From JBBQLG01 sp964251665 (GTDB lineage: Bacteria; Bacteroidota; Bacteroidia; Cytophagales; Spirosomataceae), in contig CAXUKO010000012.1 in NCBI GenBank assembly GCA_964251665.1, positions 1 to 64,000 on the forward strand: a stretch of DNA of 64,000 nucleotides, written 5' to 3'. This document shows, in pieces, positions 1 through 8,099 of the stretch. Position numbers and translations under genes: made by a program. Position 1 is the stretch's first letter; each line of letters opens with the position of its first letter. The notes beneath the pieces are model-generated. The model made no database searches and was not told where the DNA came from. It saw only the letters and a program-made list of their open reading frames with translations.

Positions 1-25
1 AAAGTGGTTAGCCCGCCCAGGTTTC

Positions 26-1315
26 TCAAACTTTTTTTAGCAGGTGATTCTTTTTACCTTTGCCCACTACTAAATAACGGCCCTGAAGCCATTCTACCTC
101 GACTGAACTGGCTGGATCTCCTACTTTTTGCTTGTTAAAACTGACCGCATTTTGTGTAATAGCCCGGCGTGCTTCACCTTTTGATGCGTACACCTCTCCT
201 TTCGATGCTACCGACAATAGATCAGTAATGTCTTTGCAAGCCTCCAAATCGGTTTGTGTGACTTCAGTGGTAGGCACACCTTCGAAGATCACATCAAACT
301 CGTCGGCTTGTATGGAACGCAGGGTTTCAAGTGTGGCTTTACCGTAAAGAACTTCGGACGCCTTGACGGATAAATCATATCCGGCTCGTCCATGCACACG
401 AACGGTGACTTCCTCGGCCAGCGCTTTTTGTAATATACGTAAGTGGGGCGCTTCAGCGTGCTGGCTTTCCAGCGACTCAATTGTCTCCTTTGATAACAGT
501 GTAAAAACCCGAATCAGCCGGGCACAATCTTCGTCGGCCACGTTGATCCAGAATTGATAAAACTGGTAGGGAGACGTGAGTTTAGCATCAAGCCAGACGT
601 TACCGCTCTCGCTTTTACCAAATTTGGTGCCATCCGACTTGGTAACAAGCGGGGTGGTCAGTGCGAAAGCAGCATGATCGGTTTCGCCACTGTCTTTACG
701 TCGGATGAGTTCAGTCCCGGTCGTGATATTTCCCCATTGATCGGAACCGCCCATTTGTAAACGGACGCCCTTGTTCTTATAAAGCCAGTAGAAGTCGTAT
801 CCCTGCAAGAGCTGGTAGGAGAATTCAGTGAAAGAGATACCGGTTTCGAGCCGTTTTTTCACCGAATCCTTCGCCATCATATAATTAACGGTAAGGTGCT
901 TTCCGGCTTCCCGCAAAAAGCCCAGGAAAGAGAAGTCTTTGAACCAGTCATAGTTGTTGACCATCTCCGCCGAATTCGCCCCGCATTCAAAGTCAAGAAA
1001 GTTACTTAACTGCTGGCGTATGCCTTCCTGATTGATGCGCAACGTTTCTTCGGACAGGAAGTCGCGCTCGGCGGCTTTCCCCGATGGATCGCCAATCATA
1101 CCAGTGGCACCGCCCACCAGCGCGAATGGTTTGTGGCCCGCCCGCTGGAGGTGTACTAACAGCATGACTGTTGCCAGATTACCGATATGAAGCGATGCCG
1201 CTGTTGGGTCGAAGCCGATATAGCCAGCGGTCATTTCTTTCTGAAGTTGCTCTTCAGTGCCGGGCATCATGTCGTGCAACATGCCACGCCAGCGGAGTTC
1301 ATCAATAAAATTCAT
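26..1315 (-). CDS. tyrS: Tyrosine--tRNA ligase
   Basis: Charges tRNA-Tyr with tyrosine in the cytoplasm, an essential translation step. The 429-residue length is typical of the bacterial TyrS family. The class I HIGH motif appears as HIGN at residues 43-46, and the KMSKS loop as KFGKS at 231-235. Between them lie the tyrosine-pocket stretch QLLQGYDFYWLY (168-179) and MGGSDQWGN (188-196). The last ~75 residues are an S4-type RNA-binding domain. ATG at 1315 starts directly with the conserved N-terminal helix. It is read away from the queA gene with a 113-bp purine-rich gap between them, so it is probably transcribed alone. Confidence 0.98.
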   Translation of the reverse strand: MNFIDELRWRGMLHDMMPGTEEQLQKEMTAGYIGFDPTAASLHIGNLATVMLLVHLQRAGHKPFALVGGATGMIGDPSGKAAERDFLSEETLRINQEGIRQQLSNFLDFECGANSAEMVNNYDWFKDFSFLGFLREAGKHLTVNYMMAKDSVKKRLETGISFTEFSYQLLQGYDFYWLYKNKGVRLQMGGSDQWGNITTGTELIRRKDSGETDHAAFALTTPLVTKSDGTKFGKSESGNVWLDAKLTSPYQFYQFWINVADEDCARLIRVFTLLSKETIESLESQHAEAPHLRILQKALAEEVTVRVHGRAGYDLSVKASEVLYGKATLETLRSIQADEFDVIFEGVPTTEVTQTDLEACKDITDLLSVASKGEVYASKGEARRAITQNAVSFNKQKVGDPASSVEVEWLQGRYLVVGKGKKNHLLKKV

Positions 1316-1428
1316 TTCCTTGGGGAGAGATGAGAAGAGGGAGAAAGATGAGAAAAACGAACGAGTAGCTATTTGTTCTCTTTCCTCTCCCCTATTCTTC
1401 CTGCTTATTAAAGTACAAAGGTAGTAGA

Positions 1429-2652
1429 TCAGGGCAAAAGCAGGGACGAATCGCCATAACTCAGAAAGCGATAATCCCGATCAAGTGCTTCCTTATATAT
1501 AGAGCGCCAGGCGTCCCCGATTAAGGCTGAAATCAACAGGATAAGCGTAGAGCCGGGCTGATGGAAATTAGTGATGATTCCCTGTACCATTTTTAGTCGA
1601 TAACCGGGCGTGATGTAAATACCAGTATGAGCGACGAGCGACGGCTGATTATGTTCCTGCATATATCGCAATACACTCGTTAGCGCTTCCGTCGGCGTGG
1701 GCAGATCGGCTGAGCTGATCCGGTACGCATAGTGCTGATCGAGGTGAAACGGATTAGCCTCGTGGCGCAATACTTTTACGCCTATCCAGTACAAGCTTTC
1801 CAGCGCCCGCAATGATGTAGTGCCCACTGGAATCAGCTGATCAATGTGGGTAAGCAGGTGCTGTAGATTGGCCTGTGTATATACTACCTGCTCCGTATGC
1901 ATCTGATGCTGGCGGATATCGTCCACTTTGATTGGCTGAAATGTGCCTGCACCAACGTGCAGAGTCAGGTAGTCATGTGCAATGCCCTGTTTCGCCAGTG
2001 CGTCAAACACAGCCGGTGTAAAATGCAGACCCGCTGTTGGAGCTGCTACCGCTCCATCTTTCTGCGAGTAGATGGTCTGATAGGTTACGCGGTCGGCTTC
2101 GGTTACCTCACGTTTAAGGTATGGCGGCAACGGAATCTCTCCGGCCTGCTGAATAACTTCGGCAAAAGTTACGGTTGAACCATCCGGGACACCAGAGATA
2201 GGATGCCACTCAAACCGAATAGCCGACTGTTCGTAATCATGCCAGTGAGCGGTCAGCGTATTATCGCCAACCTGCGTTTGAAGCGACTCGGTGGGTTTCC
2301 AGCGTTTACGATTGCCTATCATACACTGCCAGATTGCTGAGCCGGTCGCTACCATTGCTTCAGCAATCGGTTGTTCAGCGGGCAACGGATTGAGCAGAAA
2401 CAACTCGATCAGCGCACCGGTTGGCTTGGTAAAATAAAGCCGGGCGGGTATGACTTTAGTATCGTTAAACACCAGAAAAGCCGAATCTGGCAAGTAATTC
2501 GGCAAGTTGAAAAACTGGTCATGGCTTATTTCGCCTTTTCGGTAGACGAGCAACTTAGACTGGTCACGTTCTGCCAGCGGAAAGCGGGCGATGCGGTCGT
2601 CGGGCAGGTCATACTGAAACTCACTAAGCTGCCGTTCGTCGGTATTACTCAT
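1429..2652 (-). CDS. queA: S-adenosylmethionine:tRNA ribosyltransferase-isomerase
   Basis: Transfers and isomerises the ribosyl part of SAM onto 7-aminomethyl-7-deazaguanine in tRNA, giving epoxyqueuosine, late in queuosine synthesis. Family signatures seen are the N-terminal LPDDRIARFPL, the central GAVAAPTAGLHFT, HVGAGTFQPIK, and the C-terminal HQPGSTLILLISALIG. The length of about 407 residues is slightly longer than many bacterial QueA proteins, as is common in Bacteroidota. The ATG at 2652 (MSNTDERQ) is preferred over an in-frame GTG three codons upstream. The start overlaps the end of the upstream membrane-protein gene by 8 bp, so the two are probably co-transcribed and translationally coupled. 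Confidence 0.96.
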   Translation of the reverse strand: MSNTDERQLSEFQYDLPDDRIARFPLAERDQSKLLVYRKGEISHDQFFNLPNYLPDSAFLVFNDTKVIPARLYFTKPTGALIELFLLNPLPAEQPIAEAMVATGSAIWQCMIGNRKRWKPTESLQTQVGDNTLTAHWHDYEQSAIRFEWHPISGVPDGSTVTFAEVIQQAGEIPLPPYLKREVTEADRVTYQTIYSQKDGAVAAPTAGLHFTPAVFDALAKQGIAHDYLTLHVGAGTFQPIKVDDIRQHQMHTEQVVYTQANLQHLLTHIDQLIPVGTTSLRALESLYWIGVKVLRHEANPFHLDQHYAYRISSADLPTPTEALTSVLRYMQEHNQPSLVAHTGIYITPGYRLKMVQGIITNFHQPGSTLILLISALIGDAWRSIYKEALDRDYRFLSYGDSSLLLP

Positions 2653-3160
2653 TGTCGGCACTGGGTTTCATTAACAGACGAATAGGCAGCGAAATAATCA
2701 CGCTACCAACGATTATGGTACTCAGGGGAAGCAACCAAACATAGTTCTGCTCGTCGGTAGCGTTAAGACTGGACCGGTTTAAAAACGATAGCACCAGCAG
2801 CCCCAGTCCTAAAATAGTATTTACTGAGGCCTGCAGGGCATGAAACCAATTCACGACAACCTCGTTCAGCTTGGGCCGATTGGCGGCCCAGGCCGCGTGA
2901 TTTGGCACCGGAATCTTCTCGGTCGGGATGCGGGGAAATAGTTTGGCCACACTATTTATGAGTACATTATTGACTAAGAATATGGCCACTGCCGCATAAA
3001 AGAGCACCTCACGGTCGACCAGAGCAGTAGCAACGCTGTTCTTGTCAAAACGAACAGCTACGTCGGTTGGGAATGAGATATAGCTGCTGATGAGTGAAAG
3101 AATTAAGCCAACAATAGAAATAATTCGCCAGATGCGAATAAATAAAGTACCTACGGTCAT
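2645..3160 (-). CDS. Small four-helix integral membrane protein, function unknown
   Basis: Predicted inner-membrane protein of about 171 residues with four hydrophobic segments: near residues 9-28, 50-70, 108-126 and 141-158. The second half carries a short cytoplasmic-type stretch containing FPRIPTEKIPVPNHAAW. I do not recognise a catalytic motif. The layout resembles small DUF1648/SdpI-like membrane proteins, but the family match is uncertain. The ATG at 3160 (MTVGTLFIRIW) is chosen because the longer frame opens on TTG and only adds 17 residues of hydrophobic sequence. The gene overlaps queA by 8 bp and faces away from the cobalamin adenosyltransferase gene. Confidence 0.7.
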   Translation of the reverse strand: MTVGTLFIRIWRIISIVGLILSLISSYISFPTDVAVRFDKNSVATALVDREVLFYAAVAIFLVNNVLINSVAKLFPRIPTEKIPVPNHAAWAANRPKLNEVVVNWFHALQASVNTILGLGLLVLSFLNRSSLNATDEQNYVWLLPLSTIIVGSVIISLPIRLLMKPSADNE

Positions 3161-3229
3161 GAACTGCGTTAGTAAGCCAATAAAGTTGGTTAGTAAGCTT
3201 ACAAGCCGCAAAGTTACGGCGCAATGCGT

Positions 3230-3237
3230 TAGGTTTG
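3230..3237 (+). promoter_or_regulatory. Possible Bacteroidota -7 element for the adenosyltransferase gene
   Basis: TAGGTTTG matches the TAnnTTTG -7 consensus used by the main sigma factor of Bacteroidota. It lies 71 bp upstream of the ATG at 3308. No convincing TTG -33 element is seen at the usual spacing, so this is a weak call. Confidence 0.3.
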
Positions 3238-3307
3238 TGCCTATTTACGTTTCCCGCCTGTTCGATTCTGCGCCTGACAAAACCGGACATAACGCTGTTA
3301 TTATATC

Positions 3308-3880
3308 ATGAAAATTTACACGAAAACCGGCGATAAAGGCCAGACATCACTCATTGGCGGCCGACGCGTGAGTAAAGCCGATCAGCGCATCGACGCGTAT
3401 GGTACTGTTGATGAACTGAACTCGTGGATTGGACTGGTGCGCGATCAACCCGTTAACGAAGCGCGCCGGGCATTGCTCAAAGAAGTGCAGGACCGGCTGT
3501 TTACCATTGGCGCAACGCTGGCAACAGATCCGGATAAGACCATTACGAAAGCCATGCCCGATATTATTACCGATGATATAGAACGGCTGGAACAAGCGAT
3601 GGACGTTATGGATGCTGAGCTACCCGAGCTGCGGAAATTTGTGCTTCCGGGAGGGCATCCGTCTGTTTCCTACGCCCATCTGGCCCGGACCGTTTGCCGA
3701 CGTACGGAGCGGCTGGTGATTGACCTAAGTCAGGCGTCACCTGTTGAGGAGTTGATTATTCAATACCTGAACCGACTTTCGGACTACCTGTTTGTGCTCA
3801 GTCGCAAGATGGCCCAGGAACTCGGTGCCGAAGAAGTGAGCTGGGAACCCCGGCTTATGCCAAAAGCCGACGGGGTTTGA
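3308..3880 (+). CDS. PduO-type ATP:cob(I)alamin adenosyltransferase
   Basis: Transfers the adenosyl group of ATP to cob(I)alamin, giving coenzyme B12. The protein has 190 residues, the usual length for the trimeric PduO/MMAB family. The N-terminal KIYTKTGDKGQTSLIGGRR is the family ATP-binding loop. It is followed by RIDAYGTVDELNSWIG, a central FVLPGGHPSVSYAHLARTVCRR and a C-terminal YLNRLSDYLFVLSR helix, all hallmark segments. It is probably needed for B12-dependent enzymes such as methylmalonyl-CoA mutase. No cobalamin riboswitch is recognisable in the short upstream region. The gene stands alone, divergent from the membrane-protein/queA pair. Confidence 0.95.
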   Translation: MKIYTKTGDKGQTSLIGGRRVSKADQRIDAYGTVDELNSWIGLVRDQPVNEARRALLKEVQDRLFTIGATLATDPDKTITKAMPDIITDDIERLEQAMDVMDAELPELRKFVLPGGHPSVSYAHLARTVCRRTERLVIDLSQASPVEELIIQYLNRLSDYLFVLSRKMAQELGAEEVSWEPRLMPKADGV

Positions 3881-3955
3881 CAGACTCCGATTCACACATA
3901 TTAGTTGTCTTAACAACTTTTTCAACCGGTTAAGCCGCCTGCGTCGAAAAAATTG

Positions 3956-3963
3956 TACTTTTG
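3956..3963 (+). promoter_or_regulatory. Likely -7 promoter element of ilvE
   Basis: TACTTTTG matches TAnnTTTG. It lies 57 bp before the ilvE ATG, which would give a leader of about 50 nt. A clear TTG -33 element is not visible. Confidence 0.42.
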
Positions 3964-4020
3964 TTTTTGCCTGATTTACAACGGCTCCGGGCGAGCCTCT
4001 ATTCCTAATTACGCCAGATC

Positions 4021-5094
4021 ATGACCACGACGGACGCATTACAGATTGAATTGCGCAAGGTTGGCACCTCACGCATCGAAGAGGTAGATTTTAACAATCT
4101 GCCATTTGGGAAGCACTTCTCTGACCACATGTTCGTGGCCGATTTTGAAAATGGCGAGTGGCGCAATGCGCAGATTCTACCATATGGTGACTTTACCATC
4201 AGCCCGGCCATGTCGTCGCTGCATTATGGACAGGCCATTTTTGAAGGTATGAAAGCCTTTAAAACGGATACCGGCGAGGTAGCTATGTTCCGACCGATGG
4301 AAAATTTCAAACGGTTTAACGAGTCGGCCAAACGCATGTGCATGGCGACCGTGCCGGAAGAGATTTTCATGGGTGGTCTGGAAGCACTGCTTCGCTTAGA
4401 TGCCGGATGGGTACCCAACACGCCCGGCAGTTCGCTTTACATCCGTCCGTATATGTTTGCTACGGATGGATACGTTGGCGTAGCTCCCTCGAAAACATAT
4501 CGATTCTGCATTTTTACCTGTCCGGTGGGCGTGTATTACTCGAAGCCACCAAAACTGAAAGTCGAAACTGAATTTATCCGGTCCGCACCGGGAGGCACCG
4601 GGTTTGCCAAGTGTGCCGGTAACTACGGTGGCTCTATGTACCCTACCCTCCTGGCGCAGCAACAGGGCTACGACCAGTTAATCTGGACGGATGCCATTAC
4701 TCACGAATACATTGAGGAATCGGGCACGATGAATATCATGTTCGTGATCGACGGTAAACTGGTAACTCCTGCACTATCGGATACGATTTTGCGTGGCATC
4801 ACACGGGATTCGATCATTCAGGTAGCCCAACAGTTGGGTGTAGCCGTTGAAGAACGGAAGATATCTGTGCGTGAAGTGATCGAGGGCATCGAAAATGGCC
4901 GTCTGACCGAAGCATTCGGCGCGGGTACTGCGGTTGTGGTATCGCCCTACGCCCTCATCGGCTACGAAGGCACGGACTATATGCTGCCTGAATATCCCGG
5001 CGAAAACTCAGTAGCAAAACGGGTAGCCGACTACCTGCTCGAACTGCGGGCTGGCCGCATTGCGGATGAGTTTGGCTGGATGCATACGGTTTAG
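4021..5094 (+). CDS. ilvE: Branched-chain-amino-acid aminotransferase
   Basis: PLP-dependent fold-type IV transaminase that interconverts leucine, isoleucine and valine with their 2-oxo acids. Its 357 residues and sequence match the longer eukaryote-like group of BCATs rather than the ~300-residue E. coli type. The substrate-loop motif SLHYGQAIFEGMKAF is at 66-80. The PLP-binding lysine is K197 in GFAKCAGNYGGS. The conserved TDAITHEYIEESGTMN and TDTILRGITRDSI segments follow. It starts at an ATG about 57 bp after a promoter-like TACTTTTG and is followed by a good terminator, so it is probably a single-gene transcript. Other biosynthetic ilv/leu genes are not in this window. Confidence 0.97.
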   Translation: MTTTDALQIELRKVGTSRIEEVDFNNLPFGKHFSDHMFVADFENGEWRNAQILPYGDFTISPAMSSLHYGQAIFEGMKAFKTDTGEVAMFRPMENFKRFNESAKRMCMATVPEEIFMGGLEALLRLDAGWVPNTPGSSLYIRPYMFATDGYVGVAPSKTYRFCIFTCPVGVYYSKPPKLKVETEFIRSAPGGTGFAKCAGNYGGSMYPTLLAQQQGYDQLIWTDAITHEYIEESGTMNIMFVIDGKLVTPALSDTILRGITRDSIIQVAQQLGVAVEERKISVREVIEGIENGRLTEAFGAGTAVVVSPYALIGYEGTDYMLPEYPGENSVAKRVADYLLELRAGRIADEFGWMHTV

Positions 5095-5138
5095 GAGCAG
5101 CATCGGATCGGTTTCTTAGACCGACACCTCAATAAGTG

Positions 5139-5168
5139 GCCTCCGGCGAAATGCCGGGGGCTTTTTTG
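5139..5168 (+). terminator. Rho-independent terminator after ilvE
   Basis: A 9-bp GC-rich stem (GCCTCCGGC with GCCGGGGGC, one G-U pair) and a 5-nt loop, followed by a run of six T. It lies 44 bp after the ilvE stop. Confidence 0.85.
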
Positions 5169-5261
5169 TGATTGGCCAGGTAATGCCTAAAATTCGGCGT
5201 TGCCTGTTCAAACAAAACCTAAACGGGTTCTTTGTTGGTTGTCAATAAAACTACGTGTCCT

Positions 5262-6155
5262 ATGAAATACGGGCTTCCCCTGCTTCTGTTATTGCTGGCC
5301 TTCCGGGCAGACAAACCGGCTTATCAGTTTTATACGCAAACCCTCAAGTCGACTTCCTACGAGAAACTGCTCAAACAGGCGTCGGAAGCGGATGTGGTGC
5401 TATTTGGCGAGTTACATAACAATCCGATATGTCATTGGCTTGAGCTACAGTTAACCAAAGATCTGCACACACTGAAGGGAAACAGCCTCGTGATGGGTGC
5501 GGAGATGTTTGAAACGGACAATGAACCGGCACTGGCGGCTTATGTCAACGGACAAACAACGGGCGAGGAGTTTGCCAAGCAGGCCCGTCTCTGGCCCAAC
5601 TACGACACCGATTACCGCCCCCTGGTGGATTACGCCCGGGAACAGAAAATCAATTTTACAGCCACCAATGTACCCCGACGCTATGCCAGTCTGGTGGCTC
5701 GACAGGGTCTGGCTGCACTCGATACACTTTCGGCGGCCAATAAGAAACAGATGATGCCGCTCCCCTTGACGGTGGATCTGACATTACCCGGTTACAAAAA
5801 CATGCTCGACATGATGGCTGGTGGCCCGGCCCAATCCCACGGCAGCAATCCACACGGAGGAACCACCGATGGACCAGCTAATTTTGCGCGTGCTCAGGCC
5901 ATCAAAGATGCCACAATGGCCTATTTTATTCTCCAGAACTGGTCGGCAGGTAAGACGTTTCTGCACGTTAACGGTGCTTATCATTCTAATAATTTCGAGG
6001 GAATCAGCTGGTATCTCAAAAAGCAGAAACCGGAACTGACCATCATGACGATCTCGTCGGTTGAACTGGAGAACATTATGAAGCCAGAACAGGAAAATAA
6101 GAATTTAGCCAACTATATTCTGGCTATTCCCGCCGACATGACCAAGACTTATTAA
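5262..6155 (+). CDS. ChaN/DUF399-family exported protein
   Basis: Belongs to the ChaN-like (DUF399, Tiki/TraB-related fold) family, some members of which bind haem; the substrate here is unknown. The mature region opens with DVVLFGELHNNPICHWLE, carrying the family GExH motif, and then MGAEMFETDNEPAL. A conserved HVNGAYHSNNFEGISWYL segment lies near the C terminus. The start ATG at 5262 gives a short hydrophobic leader (MKYGLPLLLLLLAF), suggesting export; the longer frame begins with TTG and would bury this leader. A His/Gly-rich insert (QSHGSNPHGG) near residue 190 might bind metal, but that is a guess. Only 10 bp separate it from the Nif3 gene, so co-transcription is likely. Confidence 0.85.
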   Translation: MKYGLPLLLLLLAFRADKPAYQFYTQTLKSTSYEKLLKQASEADVVLFGELHNNPICHWLELQLTKDLHTLKGNSLVMGAEMFETDNEPALAAYVNGQTTGEEFAKQARLWPNYDTDYRPLVDYAREQKINFTATNVPRRYASLVARQGLAALDTLSAANKKQMMPLPLTVDLTLPGYKNMLDMMAGGPAQSHGSNPHGGTTDGPANFARAQAIKDATMAYFILQNWSAGKTFLHVNGAYHSNNFEGISWYLKKQKPELTIMTISSVELENIMKPEQENKNLANYILAIPADMTKTY

Positions 6156-6165
6156 TACCCTTACT

Positions 6166-7266
6166 ATGCCAACTATCCGCCATCTGGCTCACGTTATGGA
6201 GCAGTGGGCTCCCTTAGCTTATCAGGAATCATACGACAATGCCGGGCTGCTCGTCGGCCATCCCGATACGGAAATCACTGGTATACTGGTTACACTCGAC
6301 GCAACCGAAGCCGTCATTGACGAAGCCATTGCCAACGGGTGCAACGTCGTTGTCGCGCATCATCCTATTATTTTTAGGGGACTAAAACGACTCAATGGTA
6401 AAAATTACGTGGAGCGTACGGTCATTAAAGCCATCAAAAACGACGTAGCCCTTTACGCGGCCCACACGAACTTAGATAGTGTTGTAGGGGGCGTAAATTT
6501 TAAAATTGCTCAGAAATTGGGGCTTCAAAACGTACAGGTACTGGCCCCTAAGACTCAAATCCTGACCAAACTGATCACGTTTGTTCCTGTAGCCGACACG
6601 CAGCGTGTACTTGATGCACTTCATTTAGCGGGGGCCGGTCAGATTGGTAAGTACAGCAAGGCCAGTTTCCGGGTTCAGGGAACGGGTTCGTATCAGGCAG
6701 GTATGGGCGCAAACCCGGCGCTGGGACAGATCGGCAACTACCATCAGGAACCGGAAGACCGCATTGAAGTTATCTTTCCCACCCATGACCAGTCGCGCAT
6801 TATGGCGGCTCTGCTTCAGGCTCACCCCTACGAGGAAGTAGCGTATGATTTGATTCCACTGGCTAATCCGAATCAGGAAGTTGGTGCCGGTGCCGTGGGC
6901 GATTTACCTGAGCCGATGACCGAAACCGAATTTCTGGCCCATTTGAAAACGAGTATGGATGTTAGTCTGATTCGACACACGCCGTTGCTGAACCACCCGG
7001 TTCGTCGGGTAGCGGTTTGTGGCGGAGTGGGTAGCTTTTTGTTAAATGACGCCATTCGGGCCGGCGCCGATATGTTTGTTACGGCGGATTATAAATACCA
7101 CGAATTCTTCGATGCTGATGGCCGGATCGTTATTGCCGACATTAACCACTATGAAAGTGAGCAGTTTACGAAGCACCTGATTCAGGAACGGTTGTCAGAA
7201 AAATTCAATACCTTTGCGGTAATTTTATCAGAAACGGTGACCAATCCCGTTCACTTTTTCATATAG
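6166..7266 (+). CDS. Nif3-like dinuclear metal centre protein (YbgI/YqfO type)
   Basis: Member of the widely conserved Nif3 family, which forms toroidal hexamers with a dinuclear metal site. The general role is disputed (GTP cyclohydrolase-like or hydrolase activity has been proposed). Metal-ligand motifs visible are VVAHHPIIFRG (near residues 62-72), AHTNLD (near 98) and the C-terminal NHYESEQF. At 366 residues it is the long form, with a central PII/CutA-like insert at roughly 125-240 (LITFVPVADTQRVLDALH and HPYEEVAYDL). It sits between the ChaN-like gene and the zinc-ribbon gene with 10- and 18-bp gaps, so it is probably in one operon with them. Confidence 0.95.
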   Translation: MPTIRHLAHVMEQWAPLAYQESYDNAGLLVGHPDTEITGILVTLDATEAVIDEAIANGCNVVVAHHPIIFRGLKRLNGKNYVERTVIKAIKNDVALYAAHTNLDSVVGGVNFKIAQKLGLQNVQVLAPKTQILTKLITFVPVADTQRVLDALHLAGAGQIGKYSKASFRVQGTGSYQAGMGANPALGQIGNYHQEPEDRIEVIFPTHDQSRIMAALLQAHPYEEVAYDLIPLANPNQEVGAGAVGDLPEPMTETEFLAHLKTSMDVSLIRHTPLLNHPVRRVAVCGGVGSFLLNDAIRAGADMFVTADYKYHEFFDADGRIVIADINHYESEQFTKHLIQERLSEKFNTFAVILSETVTNPVHFFI

Positions 7267-7284
7267 CCAATAAACGCGCTCCGG

Positions 7285-8040
7285 ATGGAACTTACGATTG
7301 CTCAAAAGTTAGATGCCCTCCTCAAGTTACAAACTATTGACTCTGAGTTAGATGACATAAAGAAGATGCGGGGTGACCTGCCCGAAGAGGTTCGTGACCT
7401 TGAGGATGAGATCATCGGCTTTGAAACCCGCGTCAATAAGTTCAACAGTGAAGTAAAAGCACTGGAAGAAGAAATTGACCGAAATAAAACGGTTAAGAAA
7501 GACTCGGATAAACTCATTGCCCGCTACAAAGAGCAGCAGAACAATGTCCGTAACAACCGTGAATTTGATGCTATTTCGAAAGAAATCGAGTTGCAATCGC
7601 TTGAAATCGAACTGGCCGAAAAACGAATCAGTGAAGCCCAATTTAAGATTCGGGGTAAGGATGAGGAAATTAAAGCGACTCAGGCTACACTGAACGAGCG
7701 TAAAGAGGACCTTAAACTGAAAAAGTCGGAACTGGATCAGTTAACATCGGAGAGCGAAGAAGACGAGAAGAAACTGGTGGTAACGCGGGAGGACGCAGCT
7801 ACGCACATCGAAGCCCGGTTGCTGAACTCGTACAATAAAATTCGTGGCAACGCCCTGAACGGACTGGCCGTGGTAATGGTGAAGCGTGGTGCCTGTGGTG
7901 GTTGTTACAACGTAGTGCCACCGCAGCGGCAGGCTGACATCAAAGACAAAAAGAAAATTATCGTCTGTGAACATTGCGGCCGTATTTTTGCCGATGTCGA
8001 AGGCGTTCCCGAACCGGCTGTAACGGGCCGTGGCCGGTAA
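7285..8040 (+). CDS. Coiled-coil protein with C4-type zinc ribbon (zf-RING_7)
   Basis: The first ~190 of 251 residues form long charged coiled-coil helices. The C-terminal ~50 residues hold a zinc ribbon with CGGCYN and CEHCGRIF, a classic pair of CxxC knuckles. The architecture is that of the CT398-like/zf-RING_7 family, proposed to act as an adaptor in nucleic-acid or chaperone complexes; its exact role is unsettled. In Bacteroidota it commonly follows nif3, as here (18-bp gap), which suggests a functional link. No signal peptide is seen, so it is cytoplasmic. ATG at 7285. Confidence 0.93.
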   Translation: MELTIAQKLDALLKLQTIDSELDDIKKMRGDLPEEVRDLEDEIIGFETRVNKFNSEVKALEEEIDRNKTVKKDSDKLIARYKEQQNNVRNNREFDAISKEIELQSLEIELAEKRISEAQFKIRGKDEEIKATQATLNERKEDLKLKKSELDQLTSESEEDEKKLVVTREDAATHIEARLLNSYNKIRGNALNGLAVVMVKRGACGGCYNVVPPQRQADIKDKKKIIVCEHCGRIFADVEGVPEPAVTGRGR

Positions 8041-8099
8041 TATTCTCCCTTATAATTCTACCCCCGGTTAAAAACGGAGCGCAATCAAGATAGATCGTC

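Noticed and set aside
1316..1428. Purine-rich then pyrimidine-rich gap after queA, looking like a hairpin
   Set aside because: Arms (GGGAGAGATGAGAAGAGG and CTCTTTCCTCTCCCCTATTC) pair only in part, so it is not called a repeat.
3161..3307. Cobalamin riboswitch ahead of the adenosyltransferase gene
   Set aside because: The 147-bp gap is too short and lacks the B12-box; a simple promoter element is enough.
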